DNA of 64,000 nt from CAZPUI01 sp964415525 (lineage in GTDB: Bacteria; Acidobacteriota; Holophagae; Holophagales; Holophagaceae). The translations under genes and the position numbers were made by a program. Position 1 is the stretch's first letter. Every line of letters begins with the position of its first letter. A model generated the notes under the pieces. That model was not told the DNA's origin and made no database searches. It saw only the letters and a list, made by a program, of their open reading frames with translations. Location of the stretch: assembly GCA_964415525.1 (NCBI GenBank), contig CAYQAS010000003.1, positions 1-64,000 of the forward strand, given 5' to 3'. Below, in pieces: positions 1 through 8,374 of the stretch.

Positions 1-687
1 CTGATCGCGGATGGCGCCCGTGAAGGCGCCCTTCGCGTGGCCGAAGAGTTCGCTCTCGATCAGCTCCTCGGGGATGGCCGCGCAGTTCACGTCCACGAAG
101 GGAGCGTCCCGCCGGAGGCTCTGGCCATGCAGGAGGCGCGCGATCTCTTCCTTGCCGGTGCCGTTCTCGCCCGTGAGCAGCACGCGGCCCTCGGTGGGCG
201 CCACCAGTGCCACATCCGACAGCAGCCGTTTCATCGCCAGACTCTCGGCGAGGAAGCAACGATCGCCGGCGACGGTCTCCTGGAGGCGGGCGTTCTCCAA
301 TTCGAGGTGGCGCTGTCGGAGGGCGTTCCCGACCACCAGCAGCAGCCGGTCCAGGTCCACGGGCTTCTCGAGGAAGTCGTAGGCGCCGTGCTTGGTGGCC
401 TGCATCGCGGTGTCGATATTCCCGTGGCCGCTGATCATCACCACGGGCAACTCGGGTCGGATGCCCTTTATGGCCTTCAGCGCTTCCAGGCCGTCCATAC
501 CGGGCATCCAGACGTCCAGCAGCACGAGATCAATGCCATCGCCGTCGGGCTCCTGTACCAGCTCCAGGGCCTGTTCGCCGCGCTCGGCCTTGAGGACGGC
601 GTAGCCCTCTTCCGACAGGGATTCCCCAAGGGACCGGCGGATGCCGGGCTCGTCATCCACGATGAGGATCGTGAGGGCAGGAAGCAT
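1..687 (-). CDS. Sigma-54-dependent response regulator (NtrC family), partial
   Basis: The 229 codons in the window encode a receiver domain followed by the first part of an AAA+ sigma-54 activator domain; the gene runs off the left edge. The receiver has the acidic pair D11-D12 and the phospho-acceptor D58 in the context [11 protein letters not shown]. The AAA+ part shows a Walker A (TGENGTGKE) near residue 170 and the sigma-54 contact loop GAFTGA at residues 220-225. A C-terminal Fis-type DNA-binding domain is expected but lies outside. The start lies 5 bases after the stop of the upstream sensor kinase, so the two form one operon and the kinase is the likely phosphodonor. Target promoters cannot be deduced from the window. 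Confidence 0.93.
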   Translation of the reverse strand, partial: MLPALTILIVDDEPGIRRSLGESLSEEGYAVLKAERGEQALELVQEPDGDGIDLVLLDVWMPGMDGLEALKAIKGIRPELPVVMISGHGNIDTAMQATKHGAYDFLEKPVDLDRLLLVVGNALRQRHLELENARLQETVAGDRCFLAESLAMKRLLSDVALVAPTEGRVLLTGENGTGKEEIARLLHGQSLRRDAPFVDVNCAAIPEELIESELFGHAKGAFTGAIRDQ

Positions 688-692
688 AGCCC

Positions 693-3600
693 TCAGCTTA
701 CCGCGGGGCCCTGGTGCTGCTCTGGATTCAGCAACGGGAGCGTGACCTTGAATCGTGCGCCGTGACCCAGGCGGCTCTCCACATCGATGCGCCCCTGGTG
801 GGCCTCCACGAGTTCCTTGCAGATGCTCAGGCCCAGGCCCCAGCCGGTCTCGCGATCCTCCGCCTCGGCCTGGGTGAAGGGCATGAAGATCCGCGCCAGA
901 TGCTCTGGGGCGATGCCGCGGCCCGTGTCCCAGACTTCGAAGACGAAGGTGGCGGCCTCGACGCGGGTGAGCAGGCCCACGGTGCCCGGTGCCGAGGTGA
1001 ACTTCAGGGCGTTCTCGAGGAGGTTGAAGAGCACCTGCTGGATGGAGGGGATGTCCGCCAGGATCCAGGCGCATTCGGCCTCGGGATCCAGGTGCAGATC
1101 GGCGGTGAGTCCCAGGGTCTCCGCCCGCAGGGCCAGAGTGTCCGCCAGTCCCGTCACGATTTCGCTGGGGTGGCAGACACGGGGACTGAGGTTCTCCAGG
1201 AAGGCCTCGTGGCGACTCTTGTCCAGCATGGAGGCCAGGATGGTTTCCAGGCGCGTGGCCTCACGATCGATCACACTCAGAGCCCGCTCCGAAAGCCCAC
1301 CCCTCAGACGGTCGACGCTCAGGAGAATGCTTGTCAGGGGCGACCGCAGGTCGTGGGTCACCGTATTCATCAGGCGGATGCGGCTCTCCAGGTTCTTCTT
1401 GAGCTGGCTGTGGAGCCGCTCGAGGCTGTGGTTGCGGAGTGCCAGGTCCTCGGTACGCGTCCGGACCTTGGCTTCGAGGGCCGAGTTCGACCGTTCCAGG
1501 GCCCGGGTGCGCATTCGCAATACCACCGCGGCGCACCCCAGGAGGATGGCAAGGCCGAGGACTCGGACCGTCCAGTATTCGTGCCAGGCAAAGGCGACAT
1601 CGATCCGCACCGGCGGCGCCTCCAGCCAATGCAGACCGTCCAGGGAGGCCCGCACCCGGAACTGATAATGGCCCCCTCTGAGCCCCGCGAGGGGATGGCT
1701 CAGGGTGCCCCTGGCGATGGGGAGCCAACCCGCGTCGATTCCGTCCACATGGACCTCATAGCGCGGCGGGACGGAGCAGCCTGGGTGGGGCATGTCGAAG
1801 GCGAGGGTGAGGGTATCAGCCGATGCAGGAAGGCTGATTCGGTCGGGATAGAGGGCGTGGCGCTTGCCCCAAGTGGCTTCTCGCACGACGGGGGGGACCC
1901 GCACGAGCTGCTGCTTCATGACCTTCGGATCCAGGCTGCAGAGGCCGCCCACCATCCCGAACCAGAGGACCCCCGACCGATCGACGAGGAACGATTCCTG
2001 ATTGGTCTCGTCGGAGATCAGGCCCGAGTTGCGGGTGAGGTGCACGATGCCGTCGCGGCCCAGGAGGGAGACCCCGCGCGAATGCCCCACCGCAAGGGAG
2101 CCATCCGGCAGGCTTGTGGACCAGTTGATGCCGCCGCCGAGCAATTCCCGGTCCGCCTTGAGATGCCGCCATTCTTTGGACCCCTGCGGTTCCACATACA
2201 ACCCATCATCGACGCCCACCATGAGCCGACCCTCGTGGTCGAGCTGGAGGGTGAAGACGGTGCGGTGGGCGAAGGGGGCATCGGGTGCGATGGCCTGGAG
2301 GCGCTCCGTTCGGGGGTCGAAGCTGTGGACCCCGTGGCGGGTGCCCAGGAGGATGTGGTCACCGCGGACCTTCAGGCACGACACGCCATCGGCTCCCGCC
2401 TCTTTGGGCAGGTGGTGGAATTTGACCAGCGTGCCCTCCAGGGTCAGCTCGGCGAGTCCCATGTCCGTTGCGGCCCAGAGGCGATTTCGCCAAGCCATCA
2501 TGGCGTAGGTCAGGGCCTGCTTCAGCTGGGGTGCGAAGGGCGTGATGCGGTCGCCTTTGAGAAGTGCGACTCCTCTCGCGGTGGCGAGGATGACGCTCCC
2601 TGCGGGCCCATCCGACATGCTGTAGACGTCCTTGGCCGGCAGTCCCTCCGGGAGGCTCCATCGGCGGGTGACGCCGCGATCGCGGTCCCACCGGAAGAGC
2701 CCGTGGGTGGTGCCCAGGAGGAGGCGCCCCGGGGCCTCCTCGCGGATGGCCGAGACGATGCCCAGGCCCAGGCTGGCGCGGGTCTCCAGGTCGGAATCCA
2801 GAGACCTCAGGCCCAAGTTGCTCTGGCTGATGAGGCCGTCCCCGTCGGTGCCGATCCAGAGGGTTCCCCGGCGATCCCGCAGGGCGGTGAAGACGCCGGT
2901 GCTCGGGACGCCGTCCCGGGCCGAGAGGCGGTGAAGCGTGCCGTCGACCTTCCTGGAAAGGACGCCTTGGGTGCCGAGGGCAACCAGGAGTTCGCCATCC
3001 GTGGCCAGGTAGATGGAGCGGGGAAGGATGGGACCGATGCCGGGGAGGGGGAGGGCTTCACACCCGTCTTGCGGCGTGATGCGGCAGATGCCCGAGCGGG
3101 TCATCACCCACGTGCCATGGATCGGGTGTGACAGGATCTGCCCGATCCAGTCCTTGGCGAAGGGGGTGGGAAGCGGGATCCGTACCAGCGAGCGGCCATC
3201 CCAGCAGGCCAGGGCGCCATCGGGTCCCCCAAGCCAGAGGCGTCCGTGAGCATCGGCGGCAAGGGCGTAGACCGGCGCACCTGCCCAGGGCTCAGGCAAA
3301 GGCAGGGCCTCGAATCGATCGGCTCGCTTCCGGTAGACGCCTCGCTGGGTCGCCACGAGGATGTCTTCCGCGGGAGGCTGAGCCAGGGCATAGATCTCGA
3401 GGGGCGGGAGCCCTTGGGCCGGTCCGAACTGTCGCAAGCGGCTGCCCCGGATCTCCAACAGTCCAGACTCCGGCGTGACGGCCCAGATGCCCTGCTGCCG
3501 ATCCTCCATCAGGACGAAGATGCCCCGGGGCGTGGCATCCCCCGCCTCCTGGTACACCTGGAATCCATGGGGGCCCAACCGGGCCAGGGCGCTGTTGTTG

Positions 3601-3818
3601 GCCGCCCAGAGGAAGCCCTGGCGGTCCTCCAGCAGGCCGAGCACCTGACTGCCCGGCAGGCCATCCCGGTGGTCGTATTTTCGAAAGGCCAGAGGCTGAG
3701 CGAACAGCGGCAGGGCGAAGCATCCCGCCAATGCCAGACGCCATATGGAGGAACATCGGGGCCGCTTCGCCCCGTGCGAAGATGACAGCGGGAGAACCCC
3801 ATGCTTGTGGACGCTCAC
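693..3818 (-). CDS. Sensor histidine kinase with periplasmic beta-propeller (Reg_prop/Y_Y_Y)
   Basis: Domain order: signal peptide (core LALAGCFALPLFAQ), a long propeller of two-component-regulator repeats (recurring 'GLLEDRQGFLWAA', 'DRRGTLWIGTDGDGL' type motifs), a Y_Y_Y domain, one membrane helix, a coiled coil, HisKA and HATPase. The phospho-acceptor His lies in THDLRSPL (about residue 822), with the N box NLLENALKF and G boxes DTGRGIAP and GWGLGLSIC. I chose GTG at 3818 because no ATG exists in frame near the signal peptide and a GAGG Shine-Dalgarno precedes this GTG by 5 bases; it puts the start inside the divergent tatD gene. Family members sense periplasmic ligands (often sugars) and signal to a response regulator, here the gene directly downstream. 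The ligand is unknown. Confidence 0.88.
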   Translation of the reverse strand: MSVHKHGVLPLSSSHGAKRPRCSSIWRLALAGCFALPLFAQPLAFRKYDHRDGLPGSQVLGLLEDRQGFLWAANNSALARLGPHGFQVYQEAGDATPRGIFVLMEDRQQGIWAVTPESGLLEIRGSRLRQFGPAQGLPPLEIYALAQPPAEDILVATQRGVYRKRADRFEALPLPEPWAGAPVYALAADAHGRLWLGGPDGALACWDGRSLVRIPLPTPFAKDWIGQILSHPIHGTWVMTRSGICRITPQDGCEALPLPGIGPILPRSIYLATDGELLVALGTQGVLSRKVDGTLHRLSARDGVPSTGVFTALRDRRGTLWIGTDGDGLISQSNLGLRSLDSDLETRASLGLGIVSAIREEAPGRLLLGTTHGLFRWDRDRGVTRRWSLPEGLPAKDVYSMSDGPAGSVILATARGVALLKGDRITPFAPQLKQALTYAMMAWRNRLWAATDMGLAELTLEGTLVKFHHLPKEAGADGVSCLKVRGDHILLGTRHGVHSFDPRTERLQAIAPDAPFAHRTVFTLQLDHEGRLMVGVDDGLYVEPQGSKEWRHLKADRELLGGGINWSTSLPDGSLAVGHSRGVSLLGRDGIVHLTRNSGLISDETNQESFLVDRSGVLWFGMVGGLCSLDPKVMKQQLVRVPPVVREATWGKRHALYPDRISLPASADTLTLAFDMPHPGCSVPPRYEVHVDGIDAGWLPIARGTLSHPLAGLRGGHYQFRVRASLDGLHWLEAPPVRIDVAFAWHEYWTVRVLGLAILLGCAAVVLRMRTRALERSNSALEAKVRTRTEDLALRNHSLERLHSQLKKNLESRIRLMNTVTHDLRSPLTSILLSVDRLRGGLSERALSVIDREATRLETILASMLDKSRHEAFLENLSPRVCHPSEIVTGLADTLALRAETLGLTADLHLDPEAECAWILADIPSIQQVLFNLLENALKFTSAPGTVGLLTRVEAATFVFEVWDTGRGIAPEHLARIFMPFTQAEAEDRETGWGLGLSICKELVEAHQGRIDVESRLGHGARFKVTLPLLNPEQHQGPAVS

Positions 3819-4580
3819 TGCCACCTCATCGGCAGCAACCTCAATAACAACAGACTCAGTGAGATGCTGGACCGCGCGCGGCAGTCCGGTGTTGGAGGCT
3901 TCATTGCTGTGGGGACCGATCTCGCGGACAGCCCGCAGGTTCTGGAACTCGCCCGCACCCATCACGATATCCGGGCCAGCGTAGGCATTCATCCCCACGA
4001 GGCCAAGACCTGGACCGACCAGAGCCTGGACGCCCTGCGGGAACTGGCCAGCGCCCCGGAAGTCCTGTTCATCGGCGAGACGGGGCTCGACTGGCACTAC
4101 GATTTCAGCCCCAGAGAAGAACAGGAGCTGGTCTTCCGGGCCCAGGTCCGCTTGGCGGTGGAACTCGGCAAACCCTTGATGATCCATACCCGCACCTCCC
4201 GGGAGGCCACCCTTGCGGTACTCCGGGAGGAGGGCGGCGCCGTGGTGGGTGGCATGTTCCATTGCTACAGCGAGGATCTGGCCTTCGCCCGGGAGGTGTT
4301 GGACCTCGGCTTTCACATCAGCTTTTCGGGGCTCGTCACCTTCCCCAAGGCCCCTGAGATCCAGGCGGTGGCGGCCTGGGCCCCCGCAGACCGGATCCTC
4401 GTGGAGACGGACTCGCCCTACCTCGCGCCGGTGCCTTACCGGGGGAAGCGCAACGAACCGGCTCACGTGACCCACGTCGCGGCCTTCGTGGCGAAGCTTC
4501 GGGGCATCTCTCCCGAGGCCCTGGCGGAACAGACGACATCCAACCTGGAGGCCCTGTGCGGCTGGCCTCGGCGTTCCTGA
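3801..4580 (+). CDS. tatD: TatD family metal-dependent hydrolase
   Basis: A 259-residue TIM-barrel metallohydrolase of the TatD/YcfH family, which acts as a 3'-5' DNase. The N-terminal metal motif DAHCHL, the central GETGLDWHYDF, the MIHTRTSREA segment and the C-terminal ETDSPYLAPVPYRGKRNEP are all typical and intact. Length matches the family (about 260). The ATG is preceded by a GGGAG Shine-Dalgarno. The first 18 bases overlap the start of the divergent sensor kinase, and the last 25 bases overlap the next gene, suggesting translational coupling with the secreted protein downstream. Confidence 0.95.
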   Translation: MLVDAHCHLIGSNLNNNRLSEMLDRARQSGVGGFIAVGTDLADSPQVLELARTHHDIRASVGIHPHEAKTWTDQSLDALRELASAPEVLFIGETGLDWHYDFSPREEQELVFRAQVRLAVELGKPLMIHTRTSREATLAVLREEGGAVVGGMFHCYSEDLAFAREVLDLGFHISFSGLVTFPKAPEIQAVAAWAPADRILVETDSPYLAPVPYRGKRNEPAHVTHVAAFVAKLRGISPEALAEQTTSNLEALCGWPRRS

Positions 4581-5170
4581 TTCTGCCGGCCCTCGTGGGG
4601 CAGGAGCCCGCCGACCTGCCCTGGCGGGCGGTGGATCCCTCCGGGGAGGTCGCTGCCCCGGGCCTCAAGGCCAGCACCGGACCGATCTCCGTGCGTCTGG
4701 CGGCGGATGGCAGCCTGCGGATCTTCGAGGGCAAGGGTGTGCGACGGCTCCGGATGGGCCTGCCGGGTCGGCCCGTCAAGGTCTGGCGGGATGGGGGTCT
4801 CCTCACGTTGGCCTTTCTCGCGCCCATGGCCTTTCCCGAGGACACGCCGTTGCGCCATGGGTTGGGCTCCCTGCCTCTTGATGCGCCGGATTTCCGCCCG
4901 GCCCTCCATGGACTTCTCTGGATCCTGGACGACGGCGAACGGATGCTGACGGTGCTGCACCCCGCCACCTGCCAGAGTGTCCGCCTCCGTCTTCCCTCTG
5001 CGGAAGGGCCGGATCTGCGCTTCCTTCCCGATCGACTCGAGCTGCGCTCCACCGAAGGCCGCGCCTGGGCCCTCCCGTGGATCGCCCTTCTGCCCCAGTT
5101 CCTTCAGCTGGGCCGACCCGGAGCCCGGACGCCGCCCGGGAGCGCCCTGGATCCCTACCCCAAGGGCTGA
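4556..5170 (+). CDS. Secreted protein of unknown function
   Basis: A 204-residue protein with a GTG start inside the end of tatD. The N-terminus MRLASAFLILPALVGQ looks like a short signal peptide with cleavage near Q16, so export is likely. The remainder is beta-rich, with repeated short strands around 'SVRLAADGSLRIF' and 'DDGERMLTVLHP', and ends with a proline/glycine-rich tail. No family is recognised. It ends one base before the stop of the convergent mltA gene, so there is no room for an extended terminator between them. Confidence 0.7.
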   Translation: MRLASAFLILPALVGQEPADLPWRAVDPSGEVAAPGLKASTGPISVRLAADGSLRIFEGKGVRRLRMGLPGRPVKVWRDGGLLTLAFLAPMAFPEDTPLRHGLGSLPLDAPDFRPALHGLLWILDDGERMLTVLHPATCQSVRLRLPSAEGPDLRFLPDRLELRSTEGRAWALPWIALLPQFLQLGRPGARTPPGSALDPYPKG

Positions 5171-5171
5171 T

Positions 5172-6221
5172 TCAGTCCACGAGCAGCAAGAAGGCCTGGC
5201 CGGGCCCGCTGCAGGCCCCCGCCCGCGCGGTGCCTTCGGGGCCGCCGCCCGCGTAGATGTCCAGCCGCCCCGGGCCCTGAATGGCCCCGCCCCGGTCCTG
5301 GTTCAGGACAAGGCGGGTGCCGAAGCCTCCGGACAGCAGCAGTGCGGCGCCGGGGGGGACGCTGGTGCTGTCGGCGGCGACACTGTGGTTTCCAGTGAGG
5401 CCCATGCCATAGGCGCCCTTGGGCGGGGCCTCCGGTTGTTCGGAGAAGAAGACAAATCGAGGATTTCGGGGGAGATAACTGTCCATGAGGGCAGGGCTGT
5501 TGCGCAGGGTGGCGTAGGGACCGCTGGGAGGCATGGCCTTGCCGGCGGCGTCGAAGTCCTTCGCCAGGAGCTCTCCCACTGCCGCGAAGGGATGGGCCGT
5601 GCGACCCGCATAGCCAAGGACGAGTTCCCCGCCCTCCGCCAGCTTCACGCGCCCGGAACCCTGGACATGGAAGAGGTAGGCGGCAAAGCGGTCCTTGAGC
5701 CAGACCAGCTCCTCGCCCTTGAGGCGCGTGCTGCCCGTGCCCTCCCGGCCCTCCAGTTCCTGGCGGGTGGGATGGGGCTGCTTCCAGCGGGAGAAGTCCT
5801 TGGGCTTTCGATACAGAGGAAAGCGGTACTGGGCCGTGCGGGTGCGGCTGCCCTCCGCCCAGCCCTCGCAGTAGCCCGTGAACCGGAGGGCCCCATCGCC
5901 GGCCTCGCCCTTCAACCGGTGGGCCGAGAAGCGCTGCTCCAGCTCCCGACGCAGGTCGGCAGGGGCGCGCTCGCTCAGGTCTGTGAGGGCCTCCAGGCTC
6001 CGGATCAGCCGCTGGCGGAAGGCCTCGCCGCCCCACGCGGCGCATTCGCGGGTGCCGCCGGGGCCATTCAGCCAGGTGAGGCTGCGGGACAGGGCCTCCC
6101 GAAGCGCCTCGGGATCTTCGATGCGAAGCTCGGGAACGGCGGTCCAGGGCACGGGCTCCAAGTGAGGGCCGATGGCCTCCTGGGCACCGAGGACCGCGCA
6201 GGCGAGGATCAGGGCACGCAC
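5172..6221 (-). CDS. mltA: Membrane-bound lytic murein transglycosylase A (MltA)
   Basis: MltA cleaves peptidoglycan glycan strands, forming 1,6-anhydro-muramyl ends. The protein has the central barrel segment 'TGYCEGWAEGSR' and the C-terminal 3D-type catalytic region with NQDRGGAIQGPGRLDIYAG, carrying the conserved aspartates. VQGSGRVKL is also characteristic. The start chosen is GTG 6221, giving the exported N-terminus MRALILACAVLGAQ. No clear lipobox cysteine follows, so it may be periplasmic rather than lipid-anchored. The start overlaps the end of the upstream SDR gene by 13 bases, indicating co-translation. Confidence 0.92.
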   Translation of the reverse strand: MRALILACAVLGAQEAIGPHLEPVPWTAVPELRIEDPEALREALSRSLTWLNGPGGTRECAAWGGEAFRQRLIRSLEALTDLSERAPADLRRELEQRFSAHRLKGEAGDGALRFTGYCEGWAEGSRTRTAQYRFPLYRKPKDFSRWKQPHPTRQELEGREGTGSTRLKGEELVWLKDRFAAYLFHVQGSGRVKLAEGGELVLGYAGRTAHPFAAVGELLAKDFDAAGKAMPPSGPYATLRNSPALMDSYLPRNPRFVFFSEQPEAPPKGAYGMGLTGNHSVAADSTSVPPGAALLLSGGFGTRLVLNQDRGGAIQGPGRLDIYAGGGPEGTARAGACSGPGQAFLLLVD

Positions 6222-7003
6222 GGGTCCTCCATCTGGAGCATGTGAAGGCTGCGGGCGAAGAGGGCGCCCCGCAGGGAGGGATCCTTCAGCAGCGGATTCG
6301 GATCCCGGGGGATGCCGTCCACCCACCACTGACCGGAGGGGTGCTCGGGGCCCAGGGCAAGTTCGAGGATGCGCTCGACCGCGGCCAGGGGATCGGGACT
6401 GCCGCCGCCGCCCCAGCCGGCGAGCTGGAGCTTGGTGAGGATGCTGCCGGGGTGCAGGGCCTGGATGGAGATGCCTCGGGGCGCGAGTCGTGGCGCCAGT
6501 TCCATGACCGCCCCCACCTGGGCGAGCTTGGCGAGGCCATAGGCGGGATAACCCTCGAAATCGCGGTTCCAGCCGAGGTTCTCCAGGTCCACGGTCTTGA
6601 CCTTCTCGTGGCTCGTGGAGGCCACCGCCGTGATGCGGGCGCCTGGGCGGAATCGAGGCACGAGGTCCAGGATCAGACGGAGGTGCGCCAGATGGTTCAC
6701 CTGGAAGGTGGTCTCGAAGCCATCCACCGTCATGACCCGTTCGGTCATGAAGACCCCGGCGTTGGCGATCAAGCCGTCCAGCGGCTCCTGCATCCGGGCG
6801 GCCAGATCCCGAACCTCTGACAGCCGTGTCAGGTCGGCCTGCACGATCTCAAGGCCGGGTAGGTCGGCGGCCAGCGCCGCCAGTTTCGTCTCGGAGCGGC
6901 CATGGGCCACGACCCGGACTCCTCGGGCATGCATCGCTGCCGCCAGGGCGCGGCCAATGCCGTCCGTGGCGCCGGTGAGGAGGATGCGGGGGCCGGGGGT
7001 CAT
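6209..7003 (-). CDS. Short-chain dehydrogenase/reductase
   Basis: A 264-residue Rossmann-fold SDR. It shows the cofactor motif TGATDGIG near the N-terminus, the structural motif IANAG, and the catalytic YPAYGLAK (Tyr-x3-Lys preceded by a serine in VASTSHE). The overall pattern resembles the retinol-dehydrogenase-like or light-dependent protochlorophyllide-reductase-like branch, but the substrate cannot be assigned. ATG 7003 is preferred over upstream in-frame ATGs because the family motif begins directly after it. It is followed with overlap by mltA. Confidence 0.87.
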   Translation of the reverse strand: MTPGPRILLTGATDGIGRALAAAMHARGVRVVAHGRSETKLAALAADLPGLEIVQADLTRLSEVRDLAARMQEPLDGLIANAGVFMTERVMTVDGFETTFQVNHLAHLRLILDLVPRFRPGARITAVASTSHEKVKTVDLENLGWNRDFEGYPAYGLAKLAQVGAVMELAPRLAPRGISIQALHPGSILTKLQLAGWGGGGSPDPLAAVERILELALGPEHPSGQWWVDGIPRDPNPLLKDPSLRGALFARSLHMLQMEDPCVP

Positions 7004-7255
7004 GCCGTCAGGATGCCATTTCCGCCAGCGTCTGGCACCGCCGACGCGGCTTGCGCATGGATGGCCGGGGGCATTCGCCGCCCGCGTCCTCGCTCGATCC
7101 GGGTTTCGGGAAGGCAACGCGCCTCACCGCGAAAGGTCTTCTCTGTGCCGGCCTGGGATCGGAGAAGGCCTTCTCGGATCCAGCTGGATGGGCTTCCCGC
7201 GGGCGCCTGACCGAATCGCGACGATCCGGCGGCGGCGAGGGCCTACAATGACCCC
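7004..7255. other. Divergent intergenic region with short palindrome
   Basis: This gap separates the SDR gene (minus) from engB (plus) and should contain promoters for both. A perfect 14-base palindrome, GAGAAGGCCTTCTC, lies at 7162-7175. It has no T-run and is probably not a terminator. No other recognisable element was found. Confidence 0.4.
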
Positions 7256-7846
7256 ATGGCGCAACCGCTCTCCGATGCCCGTTTCCTGAAGTCCGCCAGC
7301 GATGTGCGGCAGCTCGGCACCTGCTTTGCCGAAGTGGCCTTCGTGGGCCGCTCCAACGTGGGCAAGAGCTCACTCCTCAACGCCCTGGTGATGCAGAGCA
7401 AGCTGGCCCGCACCTCCAAGACGCCGGGCCGCACGCGGCTCATCAACGTCTTCCTCACCGGCCCCGACCGCTGGATCGTCGATCTGCCGGGCTACGGCTA
7501 CGCCTCGGGCCCCAAGTCCGAGAAGGAGGGCTGGGCGGAGATGATCGAGGGCTACCTCGCCGGACGTCCCTCCCTGCGCATGGTCTATGTGTTGGTGGAT
7601 GCGGAAGTCGGCCCCACCAAGCTGGACATCCAGATGTTCGAGTGGCTGCGCATGGCGGATCTGCCGTTCCGCATCGTGGGCACCAAGGCCGACAAGGTGA
7701 AGCCGAGCCGCAGCCTCGCCCAGCGTCGGGATGTGGCGAAGATGATCGGGCTCATGCCCAACGACATCGCCTGGGTGAGCGCCGACAAGGGCACCGGCAT
7801 CGCCGACTTGCGCCGCGAAGTCGCGGACATGCTGCAGGTGATGTAG
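7256..7846 (+). CDS. engB: Ribosome biogenesis GTP-binding protein EngB/YsxC
   Basis: EngB is a small essential GTPase involved in large-subunit ribosome assembly. The 196-residue protein contains the G1 loop GRSNVGKSSL, the G2 threonine in SKTPGRTRL, G3 DLPGYGYA, G4 TKADK and the G5-like VSADKG, all in the expected order and spacing. Length is normal. It stands alone on the plus strand and ends exactly where the convergent bacteriohemerythrin gene ends. Confidence 0.97.
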   Translation: MAQPLSDARFLKSASDVRQLGTCFAEVAFVGRSNVGKSSLLNALVMQSKLARTSKTPGRTRLINVFLTGPDRWIVDLPGYGYASGPKSEKEGWAEMIEGYLAGRPSLRMVYVLVDAEVGPTKLDIQMFEWLRMADLPFRIVGTKADKVKPSRSLAQRRDVAKMIGLMPNDIAWVSADKGTGIADLRREVADMLQVM

Positions 7847-8248
7847 CTATTCCTTCGACTTGACCCACCCGATCAGGGCCTTGTCCTCTTCCTTGATGTG
7901 GTGATTCAGCCAGTCCGTGAGGAATCGGCTGAGGGTGCTGGGCAGCACGGTCTCGCCGACGTCGAACTTGCCGAGGAGTTCCTTCACCGCCTTCACCAGG
8001 GCGGTGTGGGCCTCTTTGTGACGGGCGAGGCCGGGATAGCCCGTGGTGGCCATCATCAGCTCTTCGGTACGGAAGTGTTCCACGGTGTAACTGGCGAGTC
8101 CCTTGAGGATCGGGCCGACCTTTTCGGGGCCGTGGCCGCTGATGATGGCGTGATGCAGGTCGTTGACCATCTGGAAGAGTCGCCGATGCTGCTCGTCCAC
8201 GGTGACGTGGCCGGTCTCGTACTGCGGACTCCAGATGGCGATGGGCAT
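7847..8248 (-). CDS. Bacteriohemerythrin
   Basis: A 133-residue single-domain hemerythrin that binds O2 with a non-heme di-iron centre. Expected iron ligands are visible: His in TVDEQHRRLF, His/Glu in VEHFRTEE, His in ARHKEAH and the His/Asp of HHIKEEDK. ATG 8248 is preferred because it has a strong GGGAG site a few bases upstream and starts directly at the hemerythrin fold. Such proteins are often found in microaerophiles and facultative anaerobes, where they store, deliver or sense oxygen. Confidence 0.95.
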   Translation of the reverse strand: MPIAIWSPQYETGHVTVDEQHRRLFQMVNDLHHAIISGHGPEKVGPILKGLASYTVEHFRTEELMMATTGYPGLARHKEAHTALVKAVKELLGKFDVGETVLPSTLSRFLTDWLNHHIKEEDKALIGWVKSKE

Positions 8249-8374
8249 GGTTGCTCCCGGGGGGTGAATGGGAGTCATCGGCACCTTGAAGCCTGGGCTC
8301 AAATGACAACCATCGTATGACGAGGCTTTGTGTCGAACCGCGCTAGGATGGTCGCACTTTCCCCCGGAGACTCT

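Noticed and set aside
714..3131. Long open frame (over 800 codons) antisense to the sensor kinase
   Set aside because: It is a high-GC shadow of the kinase gene with no recognisable domains. The kinase frame has a complete domain architecture.
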